From: AG-339-G14 sp902553315
GTDB lineage: Bacteria > Pseudomonadota > Gammaproteobacteria > Magnimaribacterales > AG-339-G14
DNA length: 64,000 nucleotides
Assembly: GCA_902553315.1 (NCBI GenBank)
Contig: CACDKN010000003.1
Coordinates: 65,543-129,542 of the forward strand
Reading direction: 5' to 3'
Positions 52,293-62,147 of this stretch are shown here, piece by piece. The notes beneath the pieces were generated by a model, which worked only from the letters and a program-made list of their open reading frames with translations, did not search any database and was not told where the DNA came from. Position 1 is the first letter of the stretch; each line of letters opens with the position of its first letter. Made by a program: the position numbers and the translations under genes.

Positions 52293-53250
52293 CCTCAACT
52301 GACATCATTCCCTTTTTTATAATCAAGCAAACCTTATTTCCTTTATTTTTAGATCCCCAAATATGTTTAGGACAACTTGTCTTTTCTGAATGGATAAACT
52401 TATTTATTATTTCTTCTAAAACAGCACTATTCGGTAAATTGCATTTTTTATTTTCCAGCCAGCTAAGAAATAAAATTTTTTGAAAATTTACATCATATTT
52501 TTTCAACTCATTAATTTTAATATCTTCTCCTTTAACAATTTTAACTAACTCTTTCTTTGAAATTTCGGTTAAAAATTCGAATGAGTTTTTTTGGTTATCT
52601 ATAGACCTAGAGATACTCTTTCTGTAATTTGGCCACCTCTCAGAAATTTTAGGAATCACTATATTTCTCAAATAATTTCTATCGAAATCGTTATTGTTGT
52701 TTGAATCGTCCTCTACGAAACTTAAATTATTTTGGATGGCATTTTGAATAATTTCCTCTTTTGCAACTTTTAAAAATGGTCTTACTATAAATCCGTTTCC
52801 TAAATTACGTTTAAGCGGTATTGAAGAGGCGCCTTTCAAACCCGTGCCCCGGATCAATCTAAAAAATAAGGTTTCTATTTGGTCGTCTAAGTGATGCCCC
52901 ATAAATAATAGAGAAGTTTTATCAATAAGAATTTTTTGAAATATCTCGTATCTTCTCTCTCTCATCAAGGATTCCAAACTTGAACCTTTTAAATTTTTTG
53001 AATCCATCTGAAATGATTTGAAAGAAAAACCTTTTTTTTTACAAAAAATTTTACAATGTTCTTCCCAAGATTCTGAAGATTTAGAATATCCATGATTCAC
53101 ATGTACTGCTTCTACTTCAGAATTAAATTCATTGGCAGCCTTTCCAACTTCATTAAGTAAAACAGTAGAATCAACTCCTCCACTATATGCAACGAAACAC
53201 TTCTTGCCTTTAATTAGATGTGGAGTAATTAGAGATTTTAGATTGAACAA
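52285..53250 (-). CDS. tilS: tRNA(Ile)-lysidine synthase (short form)
   Basis: Converts C34 of tRNA-Ile2(CAT) to lysidine so it reads AUA. The 321 residues have the PP-loop YSGGVDS (22-28), MGHHLDDQIETLFFRL and the RNYLRNIVIPKI region, but stop about 110 residues short of E. coli TilS, lacking most of the C-terminal tRNA-binding domain; this resembles the compact Aquifex form. The start is TTG (53248-53250), 3 bases after the accA stop, with no visible Shine-Dalgarno and no better start in frame. accA-tilS adjacency is gammaproteobacterial. Confidence 0.92.
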   Translation of the reverse strand: MFNLKSLITPHLIKGKKCFVAYSGGVDSTVLLNEVGKAANEFNSEVEAVHVNHGYSKSSESWEEHCKIFCKKKGFSFKSFQMDSKNLKGSSLESLMRERRYEIFQKILIDKTSLLFMGHHLDDQIETLFFRLIRGTGLKGASSIPLKRNLGNGFIVRPFLKVAKEEIIQNAIQNNLSFVEDDSNNNNDFDRNYLRNIVIPKISERWPNYRKSISRSIDNQKNSFEFLTEISKKELVKIVKGEDIKINELKKYDVNFQKILFLSWLENKKCNLPNSAVLEEIINKFIHSEKTSCPKHIWGSKNKGNKVCLIIKKGMMSVEVS

Positions 53251-53253
53251 GAT

Positions 53254-54198
53254 TTAAACCAATCCATAGGACATAATTTTTTGATATCTTTGATTTAATA
53301 TTTCCTCAATATCCTTGTCCTTAAGAGATTCTAAAGACTTCTCAATTGAATCAGAAATAATATTACAAGCACCTTTTACGTCTCTATGTGCTCCTCCAAG
53401 AGGCTCACTTATAACCTCGTCTATGAGGCCAAAATTAATTAAATTTTCTGCATCAACTTTCATTGCTTTAGCGGCCTCATTTGCCTTGGATTTATCTCTC
53501 CAAACAATTGAAGCGCATGCTTCTGGAGAAGCAACCGCGTAGATGGAATATTCAAGCATACAAATATGATCCCCTACTCCAATTGCAAGAGCTCCTCCCG
53601 ATCCACCTTCTCCGGTGATAATAACAATAATAGGTGTTTTTAATTTTGCTAAAACGCTTAAATTTTTTGCAATCGCTTCACTCATTCCCCTTTCTTCACT
53701 TTCTATTCCTGGGTATGCTCCTGGCGTATCCACAAAGGTTATTAAAGGTAAATTAAAATCTTCTGCTAGTTTCATTAACCTTTCAGCTTTTCTATAGCCC
53801 TCTGGCTGAGCCATACCAAAATTTCTCAAGATTTTATCATCCGTACTAGCACCTTTTTCGTGACCAATAAGAACAACTGGCATTTTTTTAAACATTGCCA
53901 ACCCTCCAATTATGGCTCTATCATCGCCAAATGTTCTGTCGCCATGAAGCTCATCAAAGTTGGTAAAAATATTTTCTATGTAATCGGAAAAATGTGGTCT
54001 ATGTGGATGCCTAGCTACTTGAACTTTCTGCCAAATGTCTAAGTTGTCATAAATATCTTTTGTAATAGATTCTATTTGATTACTAATTTTTGAAATTTCT
54101 TCCAAAACCTCGTTATCTTCTTTAGATGTTTTAAGGTTTTCGATTTTACTTTCTAAATCACTAATTGGTTTTTCAAATTCTAAGTACGTATAAGCCAT
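53254..54198 (-). CDS. accA: Acetyl-CoA carboxylase carboxyltransferase alpha
   Basis: Alpha subunit of the carboxyltransferase that transfers CO2 from biotin to acetyl-CoA to make malonyl-CoA. The 314 residues show VARHPHRPHFSDYIE, LHGDRTFGDDRAIIGG, FVDTPGAYPGIESEERG and TGEGGSGGALAIGVGD, all typical. Length matches. ATG directly follows the dnaE stop. The partner accD is not in the window. Confidence 0.97.
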   Translation of the reverse strand: MAYTYLEFEKPISDLESKIENLKTSKEDNEVLEEISKISNQIESITKDIYDNLDIWQKVQVARHPHRPHFSDYIENIFTNFDELHGDRTFGDDRAIIGGLAMFKKMPVVLIGHEKGASTDDKILRNFGMAQPEGYRKAERLMKLAEDFNLPLITFVDTPGAYPGIESEERGMSEAIAKNLSVLAKLKTPIIVIITGEGGSGGALAIGVGDHICMLEYSIYAVASPEACASIVWRDKSKANEAAKAMKVDAENLINFGLIDEVISEPLGGAHRDVKGACNIISDSIEKSLESLKDKDIEEILNQRYQKIMSYGLV

Positions 54199-57100
54199 TT
54201 ACTGCCTCGAATAATAATGCAAATCAATATTTTTTATACCACAAGCCTTCTTCAGGGACTCAAAATTATCATTAGTTAAAGAAATATTAAAGTTTTCTTT
54301 AAGTTCCATGCCAACTTTTCCATCCTTAGTGTGATAATTAATTTCAATGGGACATCCATTAGGACTTTCTTCTTTAGAAAAATCTTGAAGTTGCTCTATC
54401 AATTGTTCTATTTTCTTTGTTTGATTTTCCGAAATGTTTATAGATAATTTTCTAGCAAATTTTATTCTTAATTCTTCGAGGGTATTTAATTGAGTTACTC
54501 TCATTTTTTTTGATAAGCCAAATTCTTTGTTCTTTTTTCCATCTTCCTCAATGACCTCTCCGTCAGCAATAATTATTTCTTGGCCGTTAAAAGATAAGTT
54601 GGAAGCTTCTAAAACCTCTTGATTAATGATTAATTCGATCCTTCCGGAATTATCGTCTAGAGTTGCAAATACTATTGTTCCCCTTCGAGTTTGAATTCGA
54701 TTATGAGAAATGATGACTCCGCTACATCTCTGATTATTATTACTTAATAAAAGATCCTTTATTTTTATTGGAGAGATTTTTTTTAATTCCCAGTAATTTT
54801 CCTCTACTGGGTGGTGTTGCAGATGATATCCCAGAGATTCAAATTCTAAAGTTGAAAGGCCAGATGAAGGGAAAGACTCTTTTAAGCTTGACTTACTTTC
54901 TACTGAAAATTCTTGAACTCCGAACATATCGGATTGGCCATTTTCTTTATTTTCTATTTCCTGTCTTGCTAACTTTAATATGTCTTCCATTTGATCCAAT
55001 AGTTGAAATCTATCTATATTAAACACATCCATTGATCCACTTTTGATTAGGGGCTCGATACACCTCTTATCAACTTTTGAAAGATCAACTCTAAAACAAA
55101 AGTCTTTAAGACTCTCGAAATCGCCTTTTTTTCTTTGTTCTATGATATTTTCTATAGCATTTTCTCCAACTCCTTTTATCGATCCAAGGCCAAATAAAAT
55201 AGTTTCTTCATTAAGAGAAATAAAATCTCTGAAACTTTTATTTATATTTGGAGGCTCTATTTTTAATCCTAAAGAAGACGCATCATCAATCAAAACTTTA
55301 ATTTTATCTGTATCGTCTAGTTCTGATGATAAAGCGGAAGCCATGAATTGAGATGGATAATGAGATTTAAGCCATGCAGTCTGATAGGAAATTAAAGCAT
55401 ATGCTGCAGAATGAGATTTATTGAATCCGTACCCTGCAAAAGTTTCTATTTGATCCCATAAATCTTCGGCTACTCTACTTATCTTTTGATTTTTTTTAGC
55501 CCCGTCAATAAAGGCTTGTCTTTGACTCTCCATTACTTCGGGAATCTTTTTTCCCATTGCCTTTCTCAAAATATCTGCCTGACCTAAGGTAAATTCCGAA
55601 AATTCTTGAGCCAATTGCATTACCTGTTCTTGATAAACAATTACTCCGTAAGTACTCTTTAAAATTTTCTCGATATTATGGTCTTTAGAGTAATCAATTT
55701 TTTCTATTCCATTTTTCCGATTTATATAAGTATCGACCATCTTCATTTCTAAAGGGCCAGGTCTATAAAGAGCAATCATCGCAATAATATCCTCAAAAGT
55801 GTTGGGTTTTAATTTGATGAGATACTCTCTCATACCTCGTGATTCCATTTGAAAAACTGCCGTGGTAATACCTTTCTGGAGCAACTCAAATACTCCTTTA
55901 TCGTCTAGGTTAAGCTCGTCAAGATTAATTGGTTCTAACTTGATAGATTCTCTATATTTATTTATTTCAATCAGAGCTTTATTAATAACGGTTAAAGTTT
56001 TTAAACCTAAAAAATCAAATTTTTGTAGTCCTACTGCTTCAATATCTTCCATACTATATTGGGTTGCATAACTTTGAGGAACGGATTCGTCATAAGTATC
56101 GGCATCTAAATACAAAGGAGAATAATCGTTAATTTTTGAAGGAGCTATAACTACCCCAGCAGCATGTTTTCCAACACTTCTAGCAGTACCTTCTAACTTA
56201 AGTGCCATATCAAATATTTCTGAAGCATCCTCATCTAATTTTAAAATCTGTTTTAATTCTTTATTTTCTTTGAGGGCCTTTTCCAGGGTCATTTCAGGAC
56301 TAAAAGGAATTAATTTTGCAATTTTATCTCCGAGACTGTAGGACTTGCCTTGAGCTCTTGCAACATCTCTAACTACAGCCCTAGCTGCCATGGTCCCAAA
56401 TGTGCAAATTTGTGCAACTGCTTGATTACCATACTTATTTGTAACATAGTCTATAACTTTCTCTCTTCCGTCTCTGCAAAAGTCAATATCAAAGTCAGGG
56501 TTACTTATTCTGTCCGGATTTAAGAAACGTTCAAATAATAAGTCGTATTTCATTGGGTCTAATCCAGTAATACCCAAAGAATAAGCAATTAAAGAGCCTG
56601 CTCCAGAGCCCCGTCCAGGTCCCACAGGAACCTGATTATTTCTAGCCCAATTGACAAAGTCAGCTACTATTAAAAAATATCCCTCATAGCCCATTTCTAA
56701 AATTGTCTCTAATTCGTAATTGAATCTTTGTAAATATACTGAAGGCAATTGATCAAAGTTTTTTAACTTCATTTTTTCCAAAATACCTTCTACTGCTAAT
56801 TTCCTAAGGTAATCCGATTCTTTTAAATTATTAGGCGTTTCGAAATCAGGTAGAACATAAACTCCCGTTTTTATTTCTAAATTACATTTCTTTGAAACTT
56901 CATAAGCATTTTCTATTGCTTCAGGAATATCAGCGAAGTCATGCAACATCTCTTCAGAAGACTTAAAATATTGAGCTTCTTTATAGTCTCTTTTTCTTCT
57001 TGGATCGCTTAGTACATATCCCGATTGGATACTTACTCTTGTCTCGTGAGATTCATAATCATTTTCATTTAAAAATCTTACTCGATTTGAAGCGATTACA

Positions 57101-57669
57101 GGGATCTCTAAAGATTTTGATAAGTCTAAAAGAGCGCTATTGCACCTATTTTCACCTTCAAAACCTAATCTGGTAATTTCAAAGAAAAAATCTTCTTTAA
57201 AAATTTCTTTAAAAAATTTAGCTTGCTTCTCAGCTAGTTCAAATTTATCCGACAATATGGAATCTGAAATTTGACTTCCTAAGCCCCCCGAAAACATTAT
57301 GAGTCCTTCATAGTTATCCTTAAGAATTTTTGTATTAATTAAGCATTCTTTATTTTTTTTTCCTTTTGTATTCGCATGAGATATTAATCTCATCAAATTT
57401 TTATATCCTAGGTGATTTTTAACTAAGAATGTCAAATTGCCTCTAGAATTTTCTCCTTCTAAAATCATTTCTGAGCCACAAATTGGTTTTAACCCTTTCT
57501 TCCTCATACTTTCATAAAAATTAACAAACCCGAAAAGGTTAGAAGAATCCGTCAAAGCAACAGAATCAAATCCCAATTCTGAGCTTTTATTTGCCAAAGC
57601 TTCCATATTAATTAAACCGTCATTTATGGAAAATTCTGAGTGAAGACTTAGATGACAAAATTTATTCAT
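54199..57669 (-). CDS. dnaE: DNA polymerase III alpha subunit
   Basis: Replicative polymerase. The 1156 residues contain the PHP domain (about 1-270, LSLHSEFSINDGL at the start), the palm with PDFDIDFC (Asp394 and Asp396 equivalent to E. coli Asp401 and Asp403) and the third Asp in KFDFLGLKTL, fingers, helix-hairpin-helix (GSIKGVGENAIENI), an OB fold (about 985-1070) and a C-terminal tau-binding region. ATG overlaps the rnhB stop as ATGA. Order lpxB-rnhB-dnaE-accA is conserved. Confidence 0.97.
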   Translation of the reverse strand: MNKFCHLSLHSEFSINDGLINMEALANKSSELGFDSVALTDSSNLFGFVNFYESMRKKGLKPICGSEMILEGENSRGNLTFLVKNHLGYKNLMRLISHANTKGKKNKECLINTKILKDNYEGLIMFSGGLGSQISDSILSDKFELAEKQAKFFKEIFKEDFFFEITRLGFEGENRCNSALLDLSKSLEIPVIASNRVRFLNENDYESHETRVSIQSGYVLSDPRRKRDYKEAQYFKSSEEMLHDFADIPEAIENAYEVSKKCNLEIKTGVYVLPDFETPNNLKESDYLRKLAVEGILEKMKLKNFDQLPSVYLQRFNYELETILEMGYEGYFLIVADFVNWARNNQVPVGPGRGSGAGSLIAYSLGITGLDPMKYDLLFERFLNPDRISNPDFDIDFCRDGREKVIDYVTNKYGNQAVAQICTFGTMAARAVVRDVARAQGKSYSLGDKIAKLIPFSPEMTLEKALKENKELKQILKLDEDASEIFDMALKLEGTARSVGKHAAGVVIAPSKINDYSPLYLDADTYDESVPQSYATQYSMEDIEAVGLQKFDFLGLKTLTVINKALIEINKYRESIKLEPINLDELNLDDKGVFELLQKGITTAVFQMESRGMREYLIKLKPNTFEDIIAMIALYRPGPLEMKMVDTYINRKNGIEKIDYSKDHNIEKILKSTYGVIVYQEQVMQLAQEFSEFTLGQADILRKAMGKKIPEVMESQRQAFIDGAKKNQKISRVAEDLWDQIETFAGYGFNKSHSAAYALISYQTAWLKSHYPSQFMASALSSELDDTDKIKVLIDDASSLGLKIEPPNINKSFRDFISLNEETILFGLGSIKGVGENAIENIIEQRKKGDFESLKDFCFRVDLSKVDKRCIEPLIKSGSMDVFNIDRFQLLDQMEDILKLARQEIENKENGQSDMFGVQEFSVESKSSLKESFPSSGLSTLEFESLGYHLQHHPVEENYWELKKISPIKIKDLLLSNNNQRCSGVIISHNRIQTRRGTIVFATLDDNSGRIELIINQEVLEASNLSFNGQEIIIADGEVIEEDGKKNKEFGLSKKMRVTQLNTLEELRIKFARKLSINISENQTKKIEQLIEQLQDFSKEESPNGCPIEINYHTKDGKVGMELKENFNISLTNDNFESLKKACGIKNIDLHYYSRQ

Positions 57670-58226
57670 TTATATTTTTTTACAATTCCGAAACTTTTTC
57701 TATGTTCTTTTATTATTCCATATGAATTTATAGCGTCTATATGTTTTTTAGTTGCATAACCCTTATGAGAGCCAAAAAAATATTTAGGATACTTACTGTC
57801 TAAAAGTAGCATTAATTCATCTCGGAAAACCTTTGCAATTATTGAAGCAGCCATGACTTCAGCTACTAAATTATCAGCTTTCACTAAAGTGCTTACAGGA
57901 TGTTTTGAGTTTAAAGAATCCCTTCCATCTACAATTATTTCTCTTGGCAAGTGTTTTAGACCGGCCACAGCTTTTTCCATAGCAAGAATAGATGCATTTC
58001 TAATGTTAACTTTGTCAATTATCCTTGCAGAAACTGTAGCGATAGAAAAGGCATGAGCTTTTAGTTTTATTATGTTTGAAAGTTCAGTCCTTTTTTTTGG
58101 GGATAATTTTTTTGAGTCTGCTAACCCTTTTACGTTATTTTCACCAAGAATAACTGCTGCTGCAACAACTGGCCCTGCAAGACAGCCCCTTCCGACTTCG
58201 TCAACTCCGGCTAAAAACCTTTTCAA
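57666..58226 (-). CDS. rnhB: Ribonuclease HII
   Basis: Cuts RNA in RNA-DNA hybrids and at single ribonucleotides in DNA. The 186 residues begin with GVDEVGRGCLAGPVVAA (Asp9, Glu10 of the metal site), continue with ADSKKLSPKKR and VDGRDSL, then KADNLVAEVMAASIIAKVFRD. The start is TTG (58224-58226), overlapping the lpxB stop as TTGA. Length normal. Confidence 0.95.
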   Translation of the reverse strand: MKRFLAGVDEVGRGCLAGPVVAAAVILGENNVKGLADSKKLSPKKRTELSNIIKLKAHAFSIATVSARIIDKVNIRNASILAMEKAVAGLKHLPREIIVDGRDSLNSKHPVSTLVKADNLVAEVMAASIIAKVFRDELMLLLDSKYPKYFFGSHKGYATKKHIDAINSYGIIKEHRKSFGIVKKYK

Positions 58227-59344
58227 TTTTTTTTTACAGAGTTGATTACATCGTAAAATTTTGTTTTTTTTGAATTTATTAAAGAACTATGAATTTTCTT
58301 ATAATCATTCAATAAGTCATGATGATCTTTATTCATTAAGGCCTCTAACTCACTAACAAGGTTTTTTTTAGTGACCTTTGTTTGTATAAGTTCCTCAACG
58401 ATTTTTTTCTTTTTTAATATATTTGGTAAAGAAATAAATTCTGTCTTGATGAGTCTTGATAAAATCATATAACTTAAAAAATTTGTTTTATAGATAACAA
58501 TCATTGGAATTTTACAAAGTGCTGCCTCCAATGATGCTGTTCCAGAGGTTATGACAGCATAATCACAAGCGCGAAGAATATTTCTAGAATTGCCATAATG
58601 GATCTCTAAATTCGAATTTCCTTTGATTTCTTTCTCCAAATTCAATTTTTTACTATCTTCGGTTAAAGCAAAGATAAATCGAAGCTTTGAATTTAATTTT
58701 AAATAATGATTTGAAAGTGAAGCTAAAACATTGAAGTGTCTGGTAACTTCAGATTTTCTACTACCAGGCATTAATACAACGTACTTGGAATTTTCATCTA
58801 GATTAAGTTTTTGTTTGTACTCCTTTCTATTTATTTCAAACTCAATTTTTTCTGCAATGGGGTGACCAACAAAACTTGAATTAATGTTATGTTGACGTAA
58901 AATTTTTTTTTCAAAATCATATAAGCAAAAAATATGGTCTAAAAATTTAGAAAAACTTTTTATTCGATCTTCGCGCCAGGCCCAAAATTGAGGGCAAACA
59001 TATTGAATTGTTGAGATGTCTATCTTTTTTTTTAATTTTTTAGATATTCCAAGATTAAAGGAAGGACTGTCTATCCCGATAAAAATATCTGGTTTTTGAG
59101 ACTCAAAAAAACTTATTAACTGCTTTCTTCTTTTCAATATGGTCTTTAATGAGAGTAAAGGATCTATGATTCCCATTTTTGAAATTTCGTTAATTGGAAA
59201 CAAGGATTCTAGTCCATCTTGTTTCATCCTTTCTCCGCCAATTCCTATAAATTCAATCTTGTCGTCATGAGCTTTAAGAGATCGCATTAAATCTGAGCCT
59301 AAAATATCACCTGATTCCTCTCCCGCTGATAAAGCTATTTTCAT
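58223..59344 (-). CDS. lpxB: Lipid A disaccharide synthase
   Basis: Joins UDP-2,3-diacylglucosamine to lipid X on the inner-membrane face to make the lipid A disaccharide. The 373 residues are a GT-B fold of family GT19: SAGEESGDILGS, IGIDSPSFN, YVCPQFWAWREDRIKSF, GHPIAEKIE, MPGSRKSEVTRHF and TSGTASLEAALCKIPMIVIYK. Family length. Sits between lpxA (7-base gap) and rnhB. Confidence 0.96.
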   Translation of the reverse strand: MKIALSAGEESGDILGSDLMRSLKAHDDKIEFIGIGGERMKQDGLESLFPINEISKMGIIDPLLSLKTILKRRKQLISFFESQKPDIFIGIDSPSFNLGISKKLKKKIDISTIQYVCPQFWAWREDRIKSFSKFLDHIFCLYDFEKKILRQHNINSSFVGHPIAEKIEFEINRKEYKQKLNLDENSKYVVLMPGSRKSEVTRHFNVLASLSNHYLKLNSKLRFIFALTEDSKKLNLEKEIKGNSNLEIHYGNSRNILRACDYAVITSGTASLEAALCKIPMIVIYKTNFLSYMILSRLIKTEFISLPNILKKKKIVEELIQTKVTKKNLVSELEALMNKDHHDLLNDYKKIHSSLINSKKTKFYDVINSVKKN

Positions 59345-59351
59345 TGCTAGC

Positions 59352-60122
59352 TTACCTAACTATTCCTCTTTCAGAATTCTTTAAAGAATTAAGAAGAATT
59401 TTAATCTCAGGTAAGTGGCCAAAATTAGCTTCTATTTCTCTTTTTGAATTTTCTAATGTATTTTTTCTTAAATAAATAATTTTATAAGCTTCTTTAAGTG
59501 CGTGAGTACCCTCTTTATTAATATTGAGTCGAGAGATTCCAGTAACGTTAAGCCCTCTCGCTTTTGCGGTATTCCCGCTTACCCTGACAAAGGCTGGAAT
59601 ATCTTTCGACACTGCGCTTCCCATGGCAGAGAAGCTGTAAGCTCCAATATTACAAAACTGATGAACTAAACTAAAACCGCCTAAAATCGCTCCTCTTTCT
59701 AATTTGACGCAACCAGCAATTGATGAATTGTTTACCAACACAACATCGTCTTCTACTACACAATCATGAGCCACGTGTACATAAGCCATGAACAAGTTTC
59801 TTGAGCCAATCAGGGTTTTTGAGTTTTCTTGGATTGTGCCTCTATTTATTGTGACTCCTTCTCTAAAAATATTATCATCTCCAATTTCTAAAAAAGTTTT
59901 TTCTCCTTGATATTTTTTATCTTGTGGATCTCCTCCAATTGAAGCAAACGAAAAAACTTTATTATTTTTTCCTATAATTGTTGGGCCTTCTAGAACAGCA
60001 TGAGAGCCTATATTTGAACCAGAATTAATTTCTACTTCAGGTCCAATAACTGCAAATGGACCGATGTTTACAGTGGTATCAAGTTTTGCTGATTTATGAA
60101 CAATTGCAGATTTATGAATCAT
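59352..60122 (-). CDS. lpxA: UDP-GlcNAc acyltransferase LpxA
   Basis: First step of lipid A synthesis, 3-O-acylation of UDP-GlcNAc. I choose ATG at 60120-60122 (256 residues), which overlaps the fabZ stop as TAATG and gives the family start MIHKSAIVHKSAKLD. A left-handed beta helix of hexapeptide repeats (about 1-185) carries GGDPQDKKYQGEKTFLEIG and the catalytic His in YVHVAHDCVVED, followed by a helical C-terminus. Confidence 0.96.
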   Translation of the reverse strand: MIHKSAIVHKSAKLDTTVNIGPFAVIGPEVEINSGSNIGSHAVLEGPTIIGKNNKVFSFASIGGDPQDKKYQGEKTFLEIGDDNIFREGVTINRGTIQENSKTLIGSRNLFMAYVHVAHDCVVEDDVVLVNNSSIAGCVKLERGAILGGFSLVHQFCNIGAYSFSAMGSAVSKDIPAFVRVSGNTAKARGLNVTGISRLNINKEGTHALKEAYKIIYLRKNTLENSKREIEANFGHLPEIKILLNSLKNSERGIVR

Positions 60123-60559
60123 TATTTTGGTCTGTCTGCACACAAAATTGTAGCTGAGCAGACGAATTCATCTTCTACAGAGGCCTTACATTCAAATTTC
60201 CAAATTCCTCTTTTGTCTGAAATTTTTGTTGATTCTAAAATTAATTTATCTCCAGGTATTACAGGTCTTTTAAACCTTAAATTGTCTGCTCCGACAAAAT
60301 AATACATTGAACCTTCATCCGGGGTTTTACTCATGGTTTTAAAACCCAATATGCCTGAAGCTTGAGCCATAGCCTCTAAAATTAAAACACCTGGAACCAC
60401 ACTCTTCTCAGGAAAGTGTCCTATGAAATAAGGCTCATTATTTGTTATGTTTTTATAAGCCTTTATATATTTATTCAACTCAATCTCGATTACCCTGTCT
60501 ACGAGCAAAAAGGGATATCTATGGGGTAAATATTTTCTAATTTCTTCTATATCAATCAT
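60122..60559 (-). CDS. fabZ: 3-hydroxyacyl-ACP dehydratase FabZ
   Basis: Hot-dog enzyme that dehydrates 3-hydroxyacyl-ACP in fatty-acid elongation, balancing the hydroxyacyl pool used by LpxA and LpxD. I choose ATG at 60557-60559 (145 residues), forming an ATGA overlap with lpxD; an upstream frame adds 11 unlike residues. Catalytic His13 is in YLPHRYPFLLVDRV and Glu in VLILEAMAQASG. The lpxD-fabZ-lpxA order is standard. Confidence 0.96.
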   Translation of the reverse strand: MIDIEEIRKYLPHRYPFLLVDRVIEIELNKYIKAYKNITNNEPYFIGHFPEKSVVPGVLILEAMAQASGILGFKTMSKTPDEGSMYYFVGADNLRFKRPVIPGDKLILESTKISDKRGIWKFECKASVEDEFVCSATILCADRPK

Positions 60560-61533
60560 TTTTTCCTTAAAGTTACTGATTTTTTTAACCAATCTTTATG
60601 TTCCATTAAAATAGGCCCTCCTGAATAAGCTCCCTCATTTTTGACATTATTTGTCACAAATGTCATTGGATAGATAGTTACCTCATCTGTAATTTGAATA
60701 TTATCCACTATCCCACACAGGCCACCAATCATGCAGTTATTACCTATCCTTACGCTTCCAGCTATTGAAGTATTTGCGCCAATGATAGTATTTTCTCCGA
60801 TATGACAATTATGGGCTAGATGTATTTGGTTATCTAATTTTACTCCGTTACAAATTTTAGTAGCTCCAGAAGAAGCTTTATCAATTGTGCAGCCAGCACC
60901 AATTTCAACATTGTCGCCGATAATCACCTTTCCAGAATGAACAATCTTTTCCCATTTTTTTCCATTTTTTGCAAAGCCTAACCCATCCGAACCTATGACA
61001 GTGCCAGAATGGATAATGCAATTTTCTCCTATCAATGAATCTGGATAAAGCGAGACATTTGAGTGTATTTTAGAATTTTTTTTAACTATGGTTCCCGCCC
61101 CTATGTGAACTCCAGAGTTGATAAAAACACCTTCTTCTATTTGGGCCCCTTTTTCTATAACGCTGTAAGGCCCGATATAAGAATTAGAATTAACTTTTGC
61201 ACTTTCATGAATCTTAGAGAACTCATCTTTTAAATAAGGTATAGAAACTTCAGATTCAAATAATTGACTGCATTTAGCATAAACTAGATGCACCTGATCT
61301 GTATAAAGTTTGCTTCCGGAAAAATCAAAATCATCTTCTTTAGATAAAATAATCGCTCCTGCTTTTGTATTTTCTAAATCTTTTTTAAATTTTTTTGAAT
61401 AGTAGAAGGACAATTCAGAGGATTTTGCATTCTTAAGATTATTTATTGATACAATTCTTTTTTCTCCATCTCCATCTAAAGATAAATCTAAAAGTTCAGC
61501 AATTTCGCTAAGCTTGTATACTTTTTTGGACAA
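60556..61533 (-). CDS. lpxD: UDP-3-O-acylglucosamine N-acyltransferase LpxD
   Basis: Adds the second, N-linked hydroxyacyl chain in lipid A synthesis. The 325 residues have an N-terminal uridine-binding domain (about 1-95), a beta helix of hexapeptide repeats (about 100-290) with IGSDGLGFAKNGKKWEKI, and the catalytic His in QIHLAHNCHIGENTII. Length close to E. coli (341). Nine bases after skp; ATGA overlap with fabZ. Confidence 0.96.
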   Translation of the reverse strand: MSKKVYKLSEIAELLDLSLDGDGEKRIVSINNLKNAKSSELSFYYSKKFKKDLENTKAGAIILSKEDDFDFSGSKLYTDQVHLVYAKCSQLFESEVSIPYLKDEFSKIHESAKVNSNSYIGPYSVIEKGAQIEEGVFINSGVHIGAGTIVKKNSKIHSNVSLYPDSLIGENCIIHSGTVIGSDGLGFAKNGKKWEKIVHSGKVIIGDNVEIGAGCTIDKASSGATKICNGVKLDNQIHLAHNCHIGENTIIGANTSIAGSVRIGNNCMIGGLCGIVDNIQITDEVTIYPMTFVTNNVKNEGAYSGGPILMEHKDWLKKSVTLRKK

Positions 61534-61542
61534 AACAAATAA

Positions 61543-62076
61543 TTATTCTTTATTATTTGCCTGATTTAATAATTCAATTACCTCAGGAGTAATGTTTATT
61601 AAAGGATTCGCTTGGTCATAAGCTAACAAAGCTTGACTGTTAAATAACAAGGTAATTTTTTTTGCCACAATTAGATCATTTACAACCTTTTGTACACTAG
61701 GTCCTTGGTTGGCTTGAAGTTTTTGAACTACCTCATTTTCAAGAGTTTGCATCTTCTGTGTGAGAAACTGAATATCCTGATACAGCGATTGAGCTTTTTT
61801 TAATTTATCAGCTTGTTCTTCATCTGACATTGTGGATGAATCTTTATTAAGTTCCTCAGCTAAAGCCAATCTATCTGAATCCTTAAGCTGAGCCTCTTCC
61901 ATTAGTTCTTTATAATCGTTTGATTCTCTTAATTCCTCAAAACTTGTTCTCGCGAGATCAGTGCCTAAAAATATAGCTTGATAATCTATTACCGCTACGC
62001 CTTCAAGGTTTGCTATCGATGGAAGCGAAAAGAAAGAAAATAAGACTGAAGTTAAATAAATTGAAAAATTTCTCAT
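61543..62076 (-). CDS. skp: Periplasmic chaperone Skp/OmpH
   Basis: Holds unfolded outer-membrane proteins in the periplasm on the way to BAM. The 177 residues start with a signal peptide (cleavage likely after about residue 22, in SIANLEG), then VAVIDYQAIF, a long charged helical part (about 45-125) that forms the Skp tentacles and a closing segment ITLLFNSQALLAYDQANPLINITPEVI typical of OmpH. GGGAG stands 6 bases before ATG. Lies between bamA and lpxD as usual. Confidence 0.93.
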   Translation of the reverse strand: MRNFSIYLTSVLFSFFSLPSIANLEGVAVIDYQAIFLGTDLARTSFEELRESNDYKELMEEAQLKDSDRLALAEELNKDSSTMSDEEQADKLKKAQSLYQDIQFLTQKMQTLENEVVQKLQANQGPSVQKVVNDLIVAKKITLLFNSQALLAYDQANPLINITPEVIELLNQANNKE

Positions 62077-62147
62077 GATGATCTCCCTAAGAGGATTTAT
62101 ATAAACGAAGTTTACCTTCTGTACGGGGTCTTTTTCCAGAAGAATTT

